Program-made: the position numbers and the translations under genes
The notes under the pieces: model-generated
Seen by the model: only the letters and a program-made list of their open reading frames with translations
Told to the model about the DNA's origin: nothing
The model's database searches: none
Assembly (NCBI GenBank): GCA_017948555.1
Contig: JAFMYY010000014.1
Span: forward strand, 1 to 64,000
Reading direction: 5' to 3'
Source: Cesiribacteraceae bacterium YIM B00369
Lineage (GTDB): Bacteria; Bacteroidota; Bacteroidia; Cytophagales; Cyclobacteriaceae
DNA: 64,000 bases
Shown here: positions 22,641 to 32,165 of the stretch, in pieces
Layout of the letters: each line of letters starts with the position of its first letter
How positions within the stretch are numbered: position 1 is the first letter of the stretch

Positions 22641-23552
22641 TTAAATTTCCAATAAGAAACCCACATTTATGGAATTTCTCCATTGAGTCTTTTGAATAAT
22701 ATCGTGGTCGTAGATTAGCTGGGCCGATACTGTGGAGCTGATATAATTATTAACCTTTAACAGCAGTATGCCCTCCCAGTTTACATCTATTTGGGAGAAG
22801 GTTCTGTAATTTGCGAAAAGATTTAAATTAGTACGGAAGTTAATATTTGTATAAAGCTCTTTTTCAAAGGAAGAGCGAAGGGCGGAGCCAAGCTCGCTTC
22901 GTACTTTACTGCCCCGTTCCACTCCAAATGAACCTGCATTGGACAGGCTGTCATCCAATACAAAAGTAAATTTGCTGGTAAAAGGCGAGAGTGTTAAAGA
23001 AAACATTTTTCCTTTTTTATAGGTAGCTCCCAGGGAAGATACCAAAAAGCCCGGTGCCATAAATTCAGAAATCTTAACTCTCCCGGCTTCTCCGGTCCCT
23101 TTGGAATAATTGTACCCGACATCCATTTGCGTGCGGAAATCAGTAAGGGCAGTAATGAAAAAACCATCCACGATGTTATAATTATACTTACTGATAAAAT
23201 TCAGGAGATCGTCGGTTTTTCGGAATCCGGCATTATTATCATCGCCCTGGCGCATAAGCCCGTATGCCATGTCCAGTTTGTTTTCCCAGATAGATTTACC
23301 TCTGGCATAATCAGCAGAGAGGTTAATAAGGGAATTGACAGAGACGGAGCTCTGGCCGCCACCGGCCCAGTTAGCAAGTTTTACCTGCGAAAAATTCAGT
23401 CCGAAACTGCTTTTCGTTTGCCAGTAATTGGTGGGGGCGGTGCCGGCAGGAAGGGTGTCGCTGTTAACGCTTTGTTGTGCCGCTGAAATATAGCTGTAGA
23501 ATAACAGAATTGCGGTACAGATAATCTGAGTCAGGTGTTTAAAATTTTTCAT
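22641..23552 (-). CDS. DUF3078 protein, first of two paralogues
   Basis: A 303-residue exported protein (signal ending at SYISAAQ). The region KSSFGLNFSQVKLANWAGGG and the following SVSVNSLINLSADYARGKSIWENKLDMAYGLMRQG identify DUF3078, a Bacteroidota-specific family, probably an outer-membrane beta-barrel (it ends NVGFLLEI with alternating polar/apolar strands). The function is not known. The neighbouring gene at 23734 is a close paralogue that shares most of these motifs and the C-terminus IIQKTQWRN.INVGFLLEI. Confidence 0.85.
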   Translation of the reverse strand: MKNFKHLTQIICTAILLFYSYISAAQQSVNSDTLPAGTAPTNYWQTKSSFGLNFSQVKLANWAGGGQSSVSVNSLINLSADYARGKSIWENKLDMAYGLMRQGDDNNAGFRKTDDLLNFISKYNYNIVDGFFITALTDFRTQMDVGYNYSKGTGEAGRVKISEFMAPGFLVSSLGATYKKGKMFSLTLSPFTSKFTFVLDDSLSNAGSFGVERGSKVRSELGSALRSSFEKELYTNINFRTNLNLFANYRTFSQIDVNWEGILLLKVNNYISSTVSAQLIYDHDIIQKTQWRNSINVGFLLEI

Positions 23553-23632
23553 GCGGCCAATATAGGGTGACCGGTCATAAAATAAAAATCAGTTCTGCCG
23601 GCAGGGGAAGGCGGGTAGGTTTTTAATGAAAA

Positions 23633-23654
23633 AGGAGCGGGAAAATCCGCTCCT
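23633..23654 (-). terminator. rho-independent terminator between the DUF3078 genes
   Basis: Arms AGGAGCGG (23633-23640) and CCGCTCCT (23647-23654); on the minus strand the stem is followed by TTTTTC. It ends the upstream paralogue's transcript, so the two genes are transcribed separately. Confidence 0.75.
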
Positions 23655-23733
23655 CATCCTGAAATCACACAATTTAACAGAGGCTGTAAGCCGTTAACGG
23701 CTTTATGCTTTGCTGAATTGAATTGTTCAGCTT

Positions 23734-24639
23734 TTATATTTCAAGCAAAAAGCCCACATTAATAACGTTTCGCCATTGGGTTTTTTGTATAATGTCGTGG
23801 TCATAAATTAGCTGGGCCGATACTGTGGTTTTAATATACTGATTAACCTTCATCAGCAGTGTGCCATCCCAGTTAATATCCACATGCGAAAAGCTATCGT
23901 AAGCGGCAAACAGGTTCAGGCTTGTTTTCAGGTTTATGTTCGTAAATACTTTCTTTTCAAAATTTGAATTTATGGCGGCACCTGCTTCGCTGCGAACGGT
24001 TTCTCCAGGGTTTATACCAAAGGCACCTGCATTGGACAGGCTGTCGTCAAGTACAAAAGTAAATTTGCCTGTAAATGGTGAGAGGGTAATGGAGTACAGC
24101 TTTGCCTTTTTAAAAGTAGCACCGAGGGAGGATACCAGGAAGCCGGGAGCCATGAAGTCTGACCTTCGGCGTTTCGTAACCTCGCCATTAGCCTGCTTGT
24201 ACTCGTAACCTACACCCATTTGTGTTCTGTAATCGGCTATGGCTGTTATAAAGAAGCCCTCGTCCAGGTGGTAGTTGTATTTAGTTACAAAATTCAGAAG
24301 ATCGTCTGTTTTGCGAAACTCTTTGTATTCTTCTTCTCCCTGGCGAACGAGGCCATATGCTATATGAAGTTTATTTTCCCAGATAGCTTTTCCTTTTGAG
24401 TAATCAGCACTTGCATGTATTTGCGATCCTATTGAAACGGAGCTTTCTCCGCCACCGGTCCAGTTTGCCAGTTTTACCTGGGAAAAGTTAAGGCCAAAGC
24501 TGCTGCCTGTTTCCCAATATTTTACTGTTTGTACCAGGGAGGTCGTGTCACTTGCACTTTGTTGGGCAGGTAACGTATGGCTTAGAATTAATAAAGGGAT
24601 GAATAAGAAAAACCCGCTACAGTTTTTTAACCGGTTCAT
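23734..24639 (-). CDS. DUF3078 protein, second paralogue
   Basis: A 301-residue exported protein (signal MNRLKNCSGFFLFIPLLILS...LPAQQ). It has the same DUF3078 block (GSSFGLNFSQVKLANWTGGG) and the same C-terminus as the gene at 22641, from which it differs mainly in loops (for example EEYKEFRKTDDLL in place of NNAGFRKTDDLL, and YKQANGEVTKRRRSD in the strand-loop region). A recent tandem duplication with divergence of surface loops is the simplest explanation. Function unknown, probably a structural outer-membrane protein. Confidence 0.85.
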   Translation of the reverse strand: MNRLKNCSGFFLFIPLLILSHTLPAQQSASDTTSLVQTVKYWETGSSFGLNFSQVKLANWTGGGESSVSIGSQIHASADYSKGKAIWENKLHIAYGLVRQGEEEYKEFRKTDDLLNFVTKYNYHLDEGFFITAIADYRTQMGVGYEYKQANGEVTKRRRSDFMAPGFLVSSLGATFKKAKLYSITLSPFTGKFTFVLDDSLSNAGAFGINPGETVRSEAGAAINSNFEKKVFTNINLKTSLNLFAAYDSFSHVDINWDGTLLMKVNQYIKTTVSAQLIYDHDIIQKTQWRNVINVGFLLEI

Positions 24640-24660
24640 ATAAGTAACCTTGAAGTGGTG

Positions 24661-24703
24661 TAAAAAATAATGAAGCTTTTACAGATATAAAAGCTTCATT
24701 ATT
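24661..24703 (-). terminator. rho-independent terminator of the receiver gene
   Basis: A perfect 16-base inverted repeat (24666-24681 and 24688-24703, loop CAGATA). On the minus strand it runs into TTTTTTA. Confidence 0.8.
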
Positions 24704-24747
24704 CTAATTTCGTATTCAAATTTACAGCACAATAGCGAATTATATTA

Positions 24748-25161
24748 TTAATTCGCTAAATCGTGCATCTTAATATCCTCAAGGGCACTTTCAGTAAGTG
24801 GTTTTGTAATGAACTTGATTACGTGGTCGTTATTTACAATTTTGTCGATGTCCCGCTTATTATCTGATGATGACAAAATGATTACTTTACATTTGTCTTT
24901 TATCGTTTCAGAGAACTTCTCAAACTCATAAAGAAAAACAAAACCATCTACAATAGGCATATTAATGTCGAGGAATATAAGGCTGGGCAGGCGTTCTGCA
25001 TTATCCTTATGTAGTTCCAGATACTCCAATGCGCTTTTTCCGGAGTTTTTGATTTCAACTTCCCTGGCAAATTTTGTTATTTCTATTATTCTTTTGCTAA
25101 TAAAGTTATCTGTATCGTTGTCATCAACAAGCATTACAAGATCTATACTGTTTGTTGTCAT
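24748..25161 (-). CDS. single-domain response regulator (Rcp1-like)
   Basis: A 137-residue stand-alone receiver domain. Acidic pocket residues Asp13-Asp14 (LVDDND), phospho-acceptor Asp65 (FLDINMP), the switch Ser in IILSSSDN and Lys118 (FITKPLTE) are all present. The extended loop between strands and the phrase SLIFLDINMPIVDGFVFLYEFE match the Rcp1-like receivers widespread in Cytophagales, which relay phosphate between PAS/GAF-type kinases and other proteins. No kinase gene is adjacent, so the partner is unknown. Confidence 0.9.
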   Translation of the reverse strand: MTTNSIDLVMLVDDNDTDNFISKRIIEITKFAREVEIKNSGKSALEYLELHKDNAERLPSLIFLDINMPIVDGFVFLYEFEKFSETIKDKCKVIILSSSDNKRDIDKIVNNDHVIKFITKPLTESALEDIKMHDLAN

Positions 25162-25353
25162 TTTTTATTTTTTTCCGTTTCTTCCTAAAAATTCACTCAA
25201 TGTTCCGGGCTGGATAAGAGTAAGTAAAGTTACTATATAATAAGCAGTAGTTAGATGCAAAAACAGCCTGTATATTACTTCTTGTCAATCTCCGGTATAT
25301 TGTGCCTGTACTGCCCTGAGTCTGTAACAAAGATAACTATTCTTTTTTCTCTG

Positions 25354-27693
25354 TTACTGTGGTTTACCTACAATTAATTGTTCCCCTTCGCGAATATCAA
25401 AGTTATCTTTGTTATTCCACTGCATTATATCTTTGATGGTTACATTGTACATGCGGGCTACCCTGTACATAGATTCGCCTGCAGACACTGTGTGGTATTT
25501 AATGCTCTTTTCCGTTTCAGAAGGAGGAGCGGGCTGCGGGTTCTCTGTATTCTCTACATTGAGCTGAGCCTCCTGCGGCGTAGGTTTTGCTTCCTCAGGA
25601 GGCGATACCCTTAACGACTGCCCCACACTTAATACAGGTTGAGCAGGAAGATTATTCCACTTTATTAACTCCTGAACGCTTACATTATATTGCCGGCTAA
25701 GGGCATAAAGGGTTTCTCCTGAATTTACCTTGTGGTACTGAGGTTGTTTTGCATTTTCTTTAGGCTGCTTTGTCTTTTCAGGCCGCTCCTCTACAAAATT
25801 AACAGGTCCATCCGCAGAAAATTCATCACTTCCGGAAGATTCTTCCTTATCCCGGGCTGCCTGCGCCTTTTTAGCTGGTTCTCCCTGGCGGGGACCTGCA
25901 GCAGGGGCTTCTCCTGTATTTATATTTACCTTTTGGGAGGAGGCTATCCCGGTATTTGTCTGGCGCTTCTCTCCGAACACCTCATCAGGAGTTTCCCATG
26001 ATTCATCTGCAGTAGTATTTTCTTCACTTTTCTTCTGAACCTTACTTTCAGAGGGTTGTGTCCTGGTAGTATCTTTTTGTACAACTACAATTTTATCCGC
26101 ATTCACAGGGGCGGTGGTGCCGGAGGCCATGGGTTTGCTTTCTTCCTGCTCAGCAGGGAAAAGCAGCTTTTCCTCAGGAGGCAAAGGTTTTTTACTTTCG
26201 CTTTTTTCAGCGCCGGCTGCTACCGTGGTTTTCTCAGCAGCTATTACTTTCCCGTAGGCTGCAGGCTCTTTTGGTTTATTGCTTTCGTCTTTTACCGGCT
26301 GTTCCTTTGCTTTTTGTTTTTCCGCTGGAGCTGGTTGTGGTGAGGTGGCAATAATTTTCTTTTTTGTGCTGGCATACAAATTCTCTTTTGGTGCCTTCAC
26401 TTCCCGGTAAACAACGGGTTCGTACCTTGGCCTGATAAAGCGCAGCCATAAAACCTGCCCGGGCTTAACTTCTTCGGCCATGCTTCTGAGTCGGTTTTTT
26501 TGCAGAAGCTTATCGAGGCGCAGTCCATACTGCTGCGAAATTTGCCAGAGGCTTTCGCCCGGCTGGAGTACATGCTCATACATGCGGGCCTTCCTGTGCT
26601 TGCGCTCCAGGTAGTATATCTGGCCCGGCTGTATTTTATCTCCGGCTTCAAGATCATTATATTTGCGGAATTTTTTTTCAGATAAGTCACCCATATCTGC
26701 CAGTCTTTTTACATCATCTCCTTCGCGGGCTACTACTCCCTTAAGGTCATTAAATTCCACAATCACCAGCTTATCTCCGGAGGCAGCCGGTATTTTTCCC
26801 GGGCCCTGCTGCTTATGGCCAAAAACTTCTTTTTCTTTTTTCTTTTTGTCGTTTTCTGCCAGCAGATCCCTGCTCTCATCAATGTTGAGTGGTATAATAA
26901 CCGAATAGGGTTTGTCGTCGGGAATATGTGTGCTCTTCAGCCATTTATTATAAGCAGCTAATTCTTCTTCGCTGGTGTCGAATTCGCGGGCAATATGGCG
27001 CAGGGTTTTATTTCCTGTATTCGTATACTGATAAAGTATAATATTGCGGTTTTGACTGCCTGTAGCTTCCTGAAAGGCAACCATGTATGCAAGGAATTTT
27101 TTCACATACCAGTGAGTGTCTTCATCGACTTTCATTTCACGGGCTCCAAATAAACGCTTATCTGTAGAGCGGCTGGTGCCTCCCTGGCCTGTTAAGTAAG
27201 ACTGTAGTGAAAGGAGCCAGTTGTCAAATTCAGCATTGCTTCGCAGGAAGTACTTCGCAGCCCCTTCCGTAGCGGAAATAATGTTCATGCGTTCATCCAC
27301 CTGGCGGTCCACCCGCATATTTAATTCAGTGGCGGTGCCTTCCTTAAACTGCCAGAATCCTACTGCATTAGAGCTTGAAACAGCGTCGGGCACGAGGGAG
27401 CTTTCCTGTATAACCAGGTATTTAAACTCATCCGGCACGCCGTACTCTTCAAAAATGGGTTCAATCAGAGGCAGGTACAAATCCACCCGCTCCAGCATTA
27501 TGTTAAAATGTTTTTCGCTCCGGTAAAGGGCATCCACGCTCGACTGTATGTCGCGGCGGGCCTGGTCTGTTAACCGGAGCTTCATGCCGGCAAAGTCCAG
27601 TGTTTTTTCAACCTGAGGCACCTGAGCTGCCGCTGTCTGGCAGCACAGCCAGAGAATGCCAATTACTGTTTTCAAAAAATTCATCCGCTTCAT
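25354..27693 (-). CDS. MltD-like lytic transglycosylase with LysM repeats
   Basis: A 779-residue exported protein (signal ending at AAAQ). Residues about 75-215 are an SLT catalytic domain: EFKYLVIQESSLVPDAVSSS with catalytic Glu97, then GFWQFKEGTA. A degenerate LysM-like segment follows (216-270). A clear LysM lies at 372-418 (YEHVLQPGESLWQISQQYG), and two more sit at about 650-696 (YHKVNSGETLYALSRQYNVS) and 731-779 (YHTVSAGESMYRVARMYNVT). A long low-complexity Lys/Glu/Pro/Ala region (430-640) links them. It should cleave peptidoglycan in the periplasm. Ten bases upstream is the O-methyltransferase gene, probably in the same transcript. Confidence 0.9.
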   Translation of the reverse strand: MKRMNFLKTVIGILWLCCQTAAAQVPQVEKTLDFAGMKLRLTDQARRDIQSSVDALYRSEKHFNIMLERVDLYLPLIEPIFEEYGVPDEFKYLVIQESSLVPDAVSSSNAVGFWQFKEGTATELNMRVDRQVDERMNIISATEGAAKYFLRSNAEFDNWLLSLQSYLTGQGGTSRSTDKRLFGAREMKVDEDTHWYVKKFLAYMVAFQEATGSQNRNIILYQYTNTGNKTLRHIAREFDTSEEELAAYNKWLKSTHIPDDKPYSVIIPLNIDESRDLLAENDKKKKEKEVFGHKQQGPGKIPAASGDKLVIVEFNDLKGVVAREGDDVKRLADMGDLSEKKFRKYNDLEAGDKIQPGQIYYLERKHRKARMYEHVLQPGESLWQISQQYGLRLDKLLQKNRLRSMAEEVKPGQVLWLRFIRPRYEPVVYREVKAPKENLYASTKKKIIATSPQPAPAEKQKAKEQPVKDESNKPKEPAAYGKVIAAEKTTVAAGAEKSESKKPLPPEEKLLFPAEQEESKPMASGTTAPVNADKIVVVQKDTTRTQPSESKVQKKSEENTTADESWETPDEVFGEKRQTNTGIASSQKVNINTGEAPAAGPRQGEPAKKAQAARDKEESSGSDEFSADGPVNFVEERPEKTKQPKENAKQPQYHKVNSGETLYALSRQYNVSVQELIKWNNLPAQPVLSVGQSLRVSPPEEAKPTPQEAQLNVENTENPQPAPPSETEKSIKYHTVSAGESMYRVARMYNVTIKDIMQWNNKDNFDIREGEQLIVGKPQ

Positions 27694-27703
27694 AATCCTG
27701 TTC

Positions 27704-28348
27704 TCACACTTTTCTTAAAACCATTAATCCATCCCTGATGGGGATGAGCACATTTTCCACCCGGGGGTCGTCGTGCATTTTTTTATTGAACTCCAGTATT
27801 TCCCTGGTGTTTTTGTCAGGATCTTTGTCGCCTGTAGTCAGTACTTTGCCGCTCCATAATACATTATCGGCAATTATAAAACCACCCGCATTTACCTGCT
27901 CAATTACCAGGTCGTAATAATTGGAATAGTTCTTTTTATCTGCATCAATAAAAACAAGATCCCATTTTTCCTGCAGTGCAGGAATTATTTCCAGGGCATT
28001 TCCAATATGGTAGCGGATGCTGTTTTTGAAAGGCGATTCATTAAAAAATCCTCTTACCTTTTCTTCCAGCTCTTCATTTATATCAATAGTATGTAAAAGG
28101 CCTCCCTGCCTGAGACCCTCTGCCAGAGAGAGGGCGGAGTATCCGGTATAGGTGCCCACTTCTAAAATTCTCTCCGGTCGTATCATATGCGAGAACATTG
28201 CCAGTACTCTTCCCTGTAAATGGCCTGAAAGCATGCGTGGCAACATTACGTTGGCATGTGTGTCGCGGTTAATTTTGCTGAGCAGTGCCGGTTCCGCGGT
28301 AGTGTGTTGTTCCACATAACCGATCAGGTCCTTATCCAAAAACTCCAT
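27704..28348 (-). CDS. class I SAM-dependent O-methyltransferase
   Basis: A 214-residue protein of the COMT-like family (methyltransf_3). SAM-binding motif I is EVGTYTGYSALSLAEGL, the metal/substrate stretch is FIDADKKNYSNYYDLV and the following AGGFIIADNVLWSGKV carries the divalent-metal ligands. Family members methylate catechol-type hydroxyls with Mg2+. The substrate in this organism is unknown. The start of the lytic transglycosylase gene lies 10 bases downstream, so both may be co-transcribed without a functional link. Confidence 0.9.
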   Translation of the reverse strand: MEFLDKDLIGYVEQHTTAEPALLSKINRDTHANVMLPRMLSGHLQGRVLAMFSHMIRPERILEVGTYTGYSALSLAEGLRQGGLLHTIDINEELEEKVRGFFNESPFKNSIRYHIGNALEIIPALQEKWDLVFIDADKKNYSNYYDLVIEQVNAGGFIIADNVLWSGKVLTTGDKDPDKNTREILEFNKKMHDDPRVENVLIPIRDGLMVLRKV

Positions 28349-28534
28349 GATGATCAGAATATTATTGAGTACAGCTAATTTGAAAAGGTTTATTTACGCA
28401 GAGTTTTTCCTGCTCCGGTAAACTCACTGGCTTACAGTAAGTTCCTCAAAATTAGCAATAGCATTTTTAATTGTGGAATAAAAGTAAGGAATTTAATACA
28501 GGAAATAAAAGCGCAGCCGGAGCAGGTTAAAAAA

Positions 28535-29773
28535 TCAGGGCTCCGGCTCAAAAGTCAAAATACTGAAGTCCTGCTCCCGGAACATTTCCTGGCTTATTTC
28601 CTGCAGTTCCCCGGCTGATATAGACCGGATGCGGTCGAATATACTTTCCAGGCTTTCTATTCTTTCCAGGTCAAGAATGCTTTTCCCCATCATGAGCATG
28701 AGACTGGCATTGTTTTCTTCCGACATCGCGAGCTGGCCTATGAGCTGCTCTTTTGCAAAATGCAGCTGCATGCTTCCCAGCGGCTTTTCTTTTAAAAGCT
28801 GAAGCTCTTTTTCCACCAGCTTAATGCTTTTCTGCAGTTGCTTTGCTTCTGTGGCAAAAGAAATGCTGAAAAGGCCTGTTTCCAGATAGGGGGTATAGCT
28901 GGCATCCACCGAATATACAAGTCCCTTTTTTTCCCTTAAAGATAAGTTTAAGCGGCTGTTCATGGCAGGGCCTCCCAGTACATTGCTCAGCATAATAAAG
29001 GGGAGGCGTTTTTCGTCGGCCAGGGCATAAGAGGTGCGCCCCATAACACAGTGCGCCTGAGAAAGACTTTTATGAACAGTTTTCCTGCTTGGTACATAAC
29101 CCGAAAAAAGAGGCCTGTGGCGCTCAGTCTGGTAGTGGGGCAGGTCGCCCAGGTGTTTCTGAGCCAGCCGTACTACTTTTTGCAGGCTGATATCGCCTAC
29201 ACAGGAAAAAATAAGCCTTTCCGTATCCAGGTTGCCCTGTACAAAGTCTATAAAATCCTGCCGGGTAAAAGAACGGACACTGTCGGTGGTTCCCAGTATA
29301 TTATAACCAAGGGGGTGGTTGGTGAAAATCTGGGCGTCGAAGTCATCCTGCAGGGCATCTTCAGGAGAATCAAGGTACATGGCCATCTCTTCCAGAATAA
29401 CACCTCTCTCCTTTTCAATCTGCTTTTCAGGAAATACCGAATGAAAAGTAATATCAGTAAGGAGCTCCATTGCATTTTCGAGGTGCTTGTCCAGCACAGA
29501 TGCATAAAAGCATACCTTTTCTTTGGTGGTATAGGCATTTAATTCCCCGCCTACCGAGTCGAGGCGGTTCAGAATGTGAAATGCTTTCCGCTTACGGGTG
29601 CCTTTAAAAGCCATGTGCTCCCAGAAGTGAGCAATACCCTGTTGTTTTTCCTGTTCATCGCGGCTGCCTATGTCAAGTACAAATCCGCAATGCACTATTT
29701 TTGTATTATTAACCTGCTTATGAACAATGCGTATGCCGTTCTTAAGAGTATGTAAATTATAGTCTGCTACCAT
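28535..29773 (-). CDS. M16-family zinc peptidase
   Basis: A 412-residue protein. The inverted zinc motif HFWEH (His49, Glu52, His53) is intact, followed by a downstream ERGVILEEM helix supplying the third ligand, and the inactive-half-type C-terminal domain (GGPAMNSRLNLSLREKKGLVYSVDASYTPY). There is no signal peptide, so it is probably cytoplasmic, like the mitochondrial-processing-peptidase-like M16B proteins. The ATG at 29773 is preferred over an in-frame TTG six bases upstream, because a -7 box (TAAATTTG at 29785-29792) leaves little or no leader before the TTG. Confidence 0.9.
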   Translation of the reverse strand: MVADYNLHTLKNGIRIVHKQVNNTKIVHCGFVLDIGSRDEQEKQQGIAHFWEHMAFKGTRKRKAFHILNRLDSVGGELNAYTTKEKVCFYASVLDKHLENAMELLTDITFHSVFPEKQIEKERGVILEEMAMYLDSPEDALQDDFDAQIFTNHPLGYNILGTTDSVRSFTRQDFIDFVQGNLDTERLIFSCVGDISLQKVVRLAQKHLGDLPHYQTERHRPLFSGYVPSRKTVHKSLSQAHCVMGRTSYALADEKRLPFIMLSNVLGGPAMNSRLNLSLREKKGLVYSVDASYTPYLETGLFSISFATEAKQLQKSIKLVEKELQLLKEKPLGSMQLHFAKEQLIGQLAMSEENNASLMLMMGKSILDLERIESLESIFDRIRSISAGELQEISQEMFREQDFSILTFEPEP

Positions 29774-29784
29774 ATTCAAGGTGG

Positions 29785-29792
29785 CAAATTTA
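29785..29792 (-). promoter_or_regulatory. -7 box of the M16 peptidase gene
   Basis: TAAATTTG on the minus strand. Its distance to the ATG at 29773 implies a leader of only about 8 bases, close to leaderless. Confidence 0.45.
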
Positions 29793-29922
29793 GTTAATTA
29801 TTACCGGATTTGCAGAATTAAGAACCTAAGAAGCAGATATTTTTGTGTGGCAGGGAAACAATTGACAGCCTATTTAATTTACATACTCAAATATGTGGAC
29901 GAATTTTTTTAAGCTTTTATAT

Positions 29923-29930
29923 TAGCTTTG
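29923..29930 (+). promoter_or_regulatory. -7 box of the glycosyltransferase gene
   Basis: TAGCTTTG matches TAnnTTTG and predicts a start near 29935, leaving about 110 bases of leader before the ATG at 30047. Confidence 0.45.
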
Positions 29931-30046
29931 TTTTAGTATCCCCGGATTAAATTTTTAAGAATAAATTTTTTACTATTTTGGCCGCGGCAGCACAAGTAGC
30001 AGAAGTCAATGCCTTACATAAGGCCCGACCCTTACCCGATACATGT

Positions 30047-31186
30047 ATGAGAATAGGTTTCGATGCCAAAAGAGTTTTTACAAATTTTACAGGACTTGGA
30101 AATTACAGCCGTTTTGTGGTAGGAGCATTAAGCAGGCACTACCCTCAGAATGAGTATGCCCTGTATTCTCCAAAAGAACCTGTACACCCTGAGGCGCGGG
30201 AATTAATTACCCGCCCTAATATCAGGGTGGCTATGCCATCCTCAAGGGTAAAAGCTATGCAACTCGGCTCCTGGTGGCGAAGTGTGTCATTAGGGAAAGT
30301 GGCCGGCAAAGATGGCGTGCAGCTGCTCCATGGATTAAGTAATGAGTTGCCTTTTGGTAAATCCGGGAGTATTAAAAAAGTAGTTACCATCCATGACCTG
30401 TTATTTATCAGGTACCCACAGCTGTATAATCTTATTGACATTGGTATTTATAAGCAAAAGTTCCGCTGGGCCTGTAAAGAAGCCGACAGGGTTATTGCTG
30501 TAAGTAAGCAGACTGCAAGGGACCTGGTGGAGTTCCTGCATGTGCCCGAAGATAAGATTGATGTAGTGTACCAGGGATGTCACCCGGCTTTTCGGGAGGA
30601 ATATGATTCTTTTGTGCTGGAGCGGATCACTTCTAAATATAATCTTCCGCCCGATTTTATACTGAATGTGGGTACAATAGAAAAGCGGAAGAATGCCCTG
30701 CTGATTGTAAAAGCACTTGCAGCCCTTAAAAATAAAGTAACCATACCCCTTGTAATTGTAGGAAGGGCCACTGATTATAAAAATGAAATAGTGGATTATG
30801 CGAAGAAGCATGATTTGATGGACCAAATCTATTTCAGGCATGATGTATCCTTTGAAGATTTGCCAAAGGTTTACCAGCTGAGTAAAATGTTTGTGTACCC
30901 TTCCCTGTTTGAAGGCTTTGGAATTCCTATTCTGGAGGCTTTATGCTCGAAGGTACCTGTTATCAGCAGTAAAGGCTCCTGCTTTGCGGAGGCAGGAGGG
31001 CCCAATTCAATTTATGTGAATCCGACAAATGCGGAGGAACTTGCGGAGGCCATTCTCAGGGTGATCAATAACCCCACTATGAACACGAAAATGCTTATTG
31101 ACGGGGTGGCTCATTCCATGAAATTTGAAGAGGAGCAAATAGCCCAGGATCTGATGGCGGTGTATGTAAAAGCTATGCAATCCTGA
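30047..31186 (+). CDS. GT4-family glycosyltransferase
   Basis: A 379-residue protein starting MRIGFDAKRVFTNFTGLGNYSR. An N-terminal Rossmann half with TIHDLLFIRYPQLYN and EADRVIAVSKQTARDLVEF is followed by the C-terminal nucleotide-sugar half (FILNVGTIEKRKNALLIVKAL, VGRATDYKNEI, and the acidic motif PSLFEGFGIPILEALC). This is the GT-B, GT4 architecture of retaining transferases that use NDP-sugars. The start at 30047 is chosen as the first ATG whose sequence begins the family pattern; an upstream TTG in frame is not supported. No neighbouring polysaccharide genes are present, so the acceptor is unknown. Confidence 0.88.
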   Translation: MRIGFDAKRVFTNFTGLGNYSRFVVGALSRHYPQNEYALYSPKEPVHPEARELITRPNIRVAMPSSRVKAMQLGSWWRSVSLGKVAGKDGVQLLHGLSNELPFGKSGSIKKVVTIHDLLFIRYPQLYNLIDIGIYKQKFRWACKEADRVIAVSKQTARDLVEFLHVPEDKIDVVYQGCHPAFREEYDSFVLERITSKYNLPPDFILNVGTIEKRKNALLIVKALAALKNKVTIPLVIVGRATDYKNEIVDYAKKHDLMDQIYFRHDVSFEDLPKVYQLSKMFVYPSLFEGFGIPILEALCSKVPVISSKGSCFAEAGGPNSIYVNPTNAEELAEAILRVINNPTMNTKMLIDGVAHSMKFEEEQIAQDLMAVYVKAMQS

Positions 31187-31232
31187 TGAGCCCGGGTTCT
31201 CTGACCGCTATTATTTACCAGAGCTTTAAATT

Positions 31233-31275
31233 AAAAGAGGTTGCCTTTCTGCAGGGCAACCTCTTTTAATATTTT
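31233..31275 (+). terminator. rho-independent terminator after the glycosyltransferase gene
   Basis: Arms AAAAGAGGTTGCC (31233-31245) and GGCAACCTCTTTT (31255-31267), then AATATTTTATTTT. It may also serve the convergent DUF1206 gene. Confidence 0.85.
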
Positions 31276-31289
31276 ATTTTGATGATTGT

Positions 31290-32165
31290 TTAAGATCCTA
31301 TATTTGGCATATAGCGGTACCTGGCCATTACGAACATAAATATTCCGTAGCAGGCCAGGCCAATTGCTACTGCTGCCATCAGGTAAGGGCCTCCTGCCAT
31401 GCTAAGGAAATCTAATGCTCCTTCTGTTCCCTGCGCCTCGCCCGGATTAGCCTTAAGAGCGGCCTGCACCATAAAATAGCCAACAATGCCAAGGGTAATC
31501 CCTCTGGCAATATATCCAACCTTACCGGCCTTTATAAATGTTTGCTGCTCTTTACTGCTCATTTCCTCTTCCTTTATCCTTTTTCTGAATTTTCCGCTGA
31601 ATGCCCTGTAAAACTGGAAAATTCCTTTCCCTATAATAAGAGCTGCGGCTATTCCTACAAGCCATTGTCCGAAAGGCTGTTCAAGCGCTTTTGCAACAAG
31701 AAGCTGCCGGCCGCTGCCACCGCTGCTGCTGCTTCCTCCTCCACTGCTGCTTAAGGAAGGGAATAGTAATCGTACACCTGAGAAAGCAAAGAATAAGTAA
31801 ATAAGGCCACTGATGAAGAATCCGATCCGTTTGCCAATTCCTTTTGTGTCCGATCCATATCCGTCAGGGTCGGAAAAGGCCTGTATCATACGCCAGGCGA
31901 CATAACCTAATAAGCCTGCAACCACAATGCCCAGCAAAATTTTGCCAAACGGTTGCTCTATGATCGTTTGCAGGGCTCCCTGCTTTCCGTTGTTTTCTCC
32001 GTTTGTACCGCCAAAAATGGTCATGGCAGCTAAAACACCTACCATCACATATACAACGCCTTTGGCGGCTATGCCAATCCGCGCATAAGTTTCCACCCAC
32101 TCCCCGGCATGCTTTCCGGCATGGTTTTTCATCCGGTTGGCAGTATTTGTTGCACTACTGTTCAT
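31290..32165 (-). CDS. DUF1206 membrane protein
   Basis: A 291-residue protein with six membrane helices in three repeated pairs, each containing a variant of ARIGIAAKGVVYVMVGVLA, GIGKRIGFFISGLIYLFFAF and GKVGYIARGITLGIVGYFMV. This threefold repeat is the DUF1206 signature; the family has no known function. A flexible Gly/Ser loop (SSSGGGSSSSGGSGR) separates the second and third pairs. The ATG at 32165 (MNSSATNTANRMKNH) is preferred because the residues of the longer frame from 32198 are hydrophobic without family similarity. Confidence 0.85.
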   Translation of the reverse strand: MNSSATNTANRMKNHAGKHAGEWVETYARIGIAAKGVVYVMVGVLAAMTIFGGTNGENNGKQGALQTIIEQPFGKILLGIVVAGLLGYVAWRMIQAFSDPDGYGSDTKGIGKRIGFFISGLIYLFFAFSGVRLLFPSLSSSGGGSSSSGGSGRQLLVAKALEQPFGQWLVGIAAALIIGKGIFQFYRAFSGKFRKRIKEEEMSSKEQQTFIKAGKVGYIARGITLGIVGYFMVQAALKANPGEAQGTEGALDFLSMAGGPYLMAAVAIGLACYGIFMFVMARYRYMPNIGS

